32,333 bases of DNA from contig JAJTGL010000026.1 in NCBI GenBank assembly GCA_021297795.1, positions 1 through 32,333 on the forward strand. Direction: 5' to 3'. Below are positions 31,852 to 32,333 of the stretch, in pieces; the first letter of the stretch is position 1; the number at the start of each line of letters is the position of its first letter. Below the pieces are notes generated by a model, which searched no databases, had not been told where the DNA came from, and saw only the letters and a program-made list of their open reading frames with translations. The translations under genes were made by a program, and so were the position numbers. The stretch comes from Planctomycetaceae bacterium. Lineage in GTDB: Bacteria > Planctomycetota > Phycisphaerae > Phycisphaerales > SM1A02.

Positions 31852-31936
31852 GAGAGACGCACGTTGGATGCGCCGAGAATGCCGCGCGGGGTGAATGACT
31901 CCGTGCGGCCGTCGGAATCGCGATCGATGAACGGCG

Positions 31937-32333
31937 ATGGGCTACGAAGAATCCCAAGCGCTTCTCGGTGAACCCGAGCGTCCGAAGCGGCCGGTGCCGG
32001 TCGTCGCGGTGATCGTCGTGTCGGCGCTGTGCGCGCTCGCGGGCCTTGCCGCGGGCATGGTCGTCTCGGCGAAGCGCGAGACGCGCGCGGCCGACGAGGC
32101 GCGCGCCGCCGCGGTCGCAAAGGCAGCCGAGGAGGCGCGCTTCGCGGCGGCGAAGTTCGCCGAACTCGAGGCCGCCGTCGATGCCGCCGAGGCGCGGGCG
32201 GATGACGAGGCCGTGCGCCGTGCGCGCGCCGAGATTGAGGCGACGCGGAGTGCGGGCGTCGCCTCCATCCTGCGCGCGGTGGTGAAGGCGACCGGTGACG
32301 GCGTCGCGGGCACGCCGCCACGGCGGGCGCTGC
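31937..32333 (+). CDS. Membrane protein with coiled coil (3' partial)
   Basis: The frame from ATG 31937 stays open to the right edge, giving 132 residues. A hydrophilic N-terminus of ~20 residues is followed by one transmembrane helix (VVAVIVVSALCALAGLAAGMVV, ~22-43) and then a strongly charged Ala/Glu/Arg/Lys coiled coil (~46-110). The first residues are MGYEESQALLGEPERPKRPV. The remainder lies outside the window, so the family is unknown; this layout fits many single-pass envelope proteins with a large outer domain. No strong Shine-Dalgarno precedes the start. The isomerase gene lies 85 bp upstream on the same strand, so co-transcription is possible. Confidence 0.7.
   Translation, partial: MGYEESQALLGEPERPKRPVPVVAVIVVSALCALAGLAAGMVVSAKRETRAADEARAAAVAKAAEEARFAAAKFAELEAAVDAAEARADDEAVRRARAEIEATRSAGVASILRAVVKATGDGVAGTPPRRAL

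Overview
The window is a 32.3 kb stretch of GC-rich chromosome, almost certainly from a planctomycete and most likely a relative of Phycisphaerales. Three things point there: the first gene ends in calcium-binding 'DCDGN-IPD-CDI' repeats followed by a dockerin-like pair of D-x-N-x-D-G loops; a squalene locus of the HpnC/HpnD/HpnE type is present; and many starts are GTG with weak or absent Shine-Dalgarno sequences. This placement is an inference from gene content, not from a marker gene. No rRNA, tRNA, CRISPR array, insertion sequence, phage gene or origin was recognised.

Layout. (1) 2-304: C-terminal end of a large exported dockerin-type protein. (2) 362-5079 (+): two-gene efflux operon (periplasmic adaptor, then RND pump), overlapping by 4 bp. 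(3) 5012-7939 (-): PAS/GAF hybrid sensor histidine kinase, converging on the pump gene with a 68 bp coding overlap. (4) 8250-10907 (-): exported type I pullulanase-like GH13 enzyme, divergent from a 177-residue hypothetical protein (11004-11537, +). (5) 11538-11740: two large near-perfect palindromes between convergent genes. (6) 11741-14945 (-): RluD-family pseudouridine synthase, a membrane-anchored TPR-like protein and a Cof-type HAD phosphatase. (7) 15236-18637 (+): a very large IorA-IorB-like fusion whose thiamine and iron-sulphur motifs appear to be lost; a helically phased 10 bp repeat array lies before it and a duplicated 184 bp unit after it. (8) 19060-21290 (-): rlmN and ispH with a 4 bp overlap, divergent from hpnC-hpnD-hpnE (21423-24921, +), whose genes all overlap by 4 bp. 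IspH makes IPP/DMAPP and HpnCDE turn farnesyl diphosphate into squalene, so the two divergent units form a coherent terpenoid neighbourhood. (9) 25234-26631 (-): QueG carrying an unusual N-terminal polyproline and two-helix membrane extension, perhaps followed by a 67-residue ORF. (10) 26805-30676 (-): a coiled-coil lipoprotein and an exported protein with a CX4CH haem-like motif. (11) 30859-31851 (+): TIM-barrel sugar phosphate isomerase/epimerase-like protein, then a membrane/coiled-coil protein cut by the window end.

The strongest candidates for something undescribed are the cofactor-stripped IorA-IorB fusion with its phased-repeat upstream region, the membrane-anchored QueG, the CX4CH protein, and the palindromic repeat family with a remnant behind hpnE. 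Most of the rest is ordinary housekeeping, envelope and signalling content.
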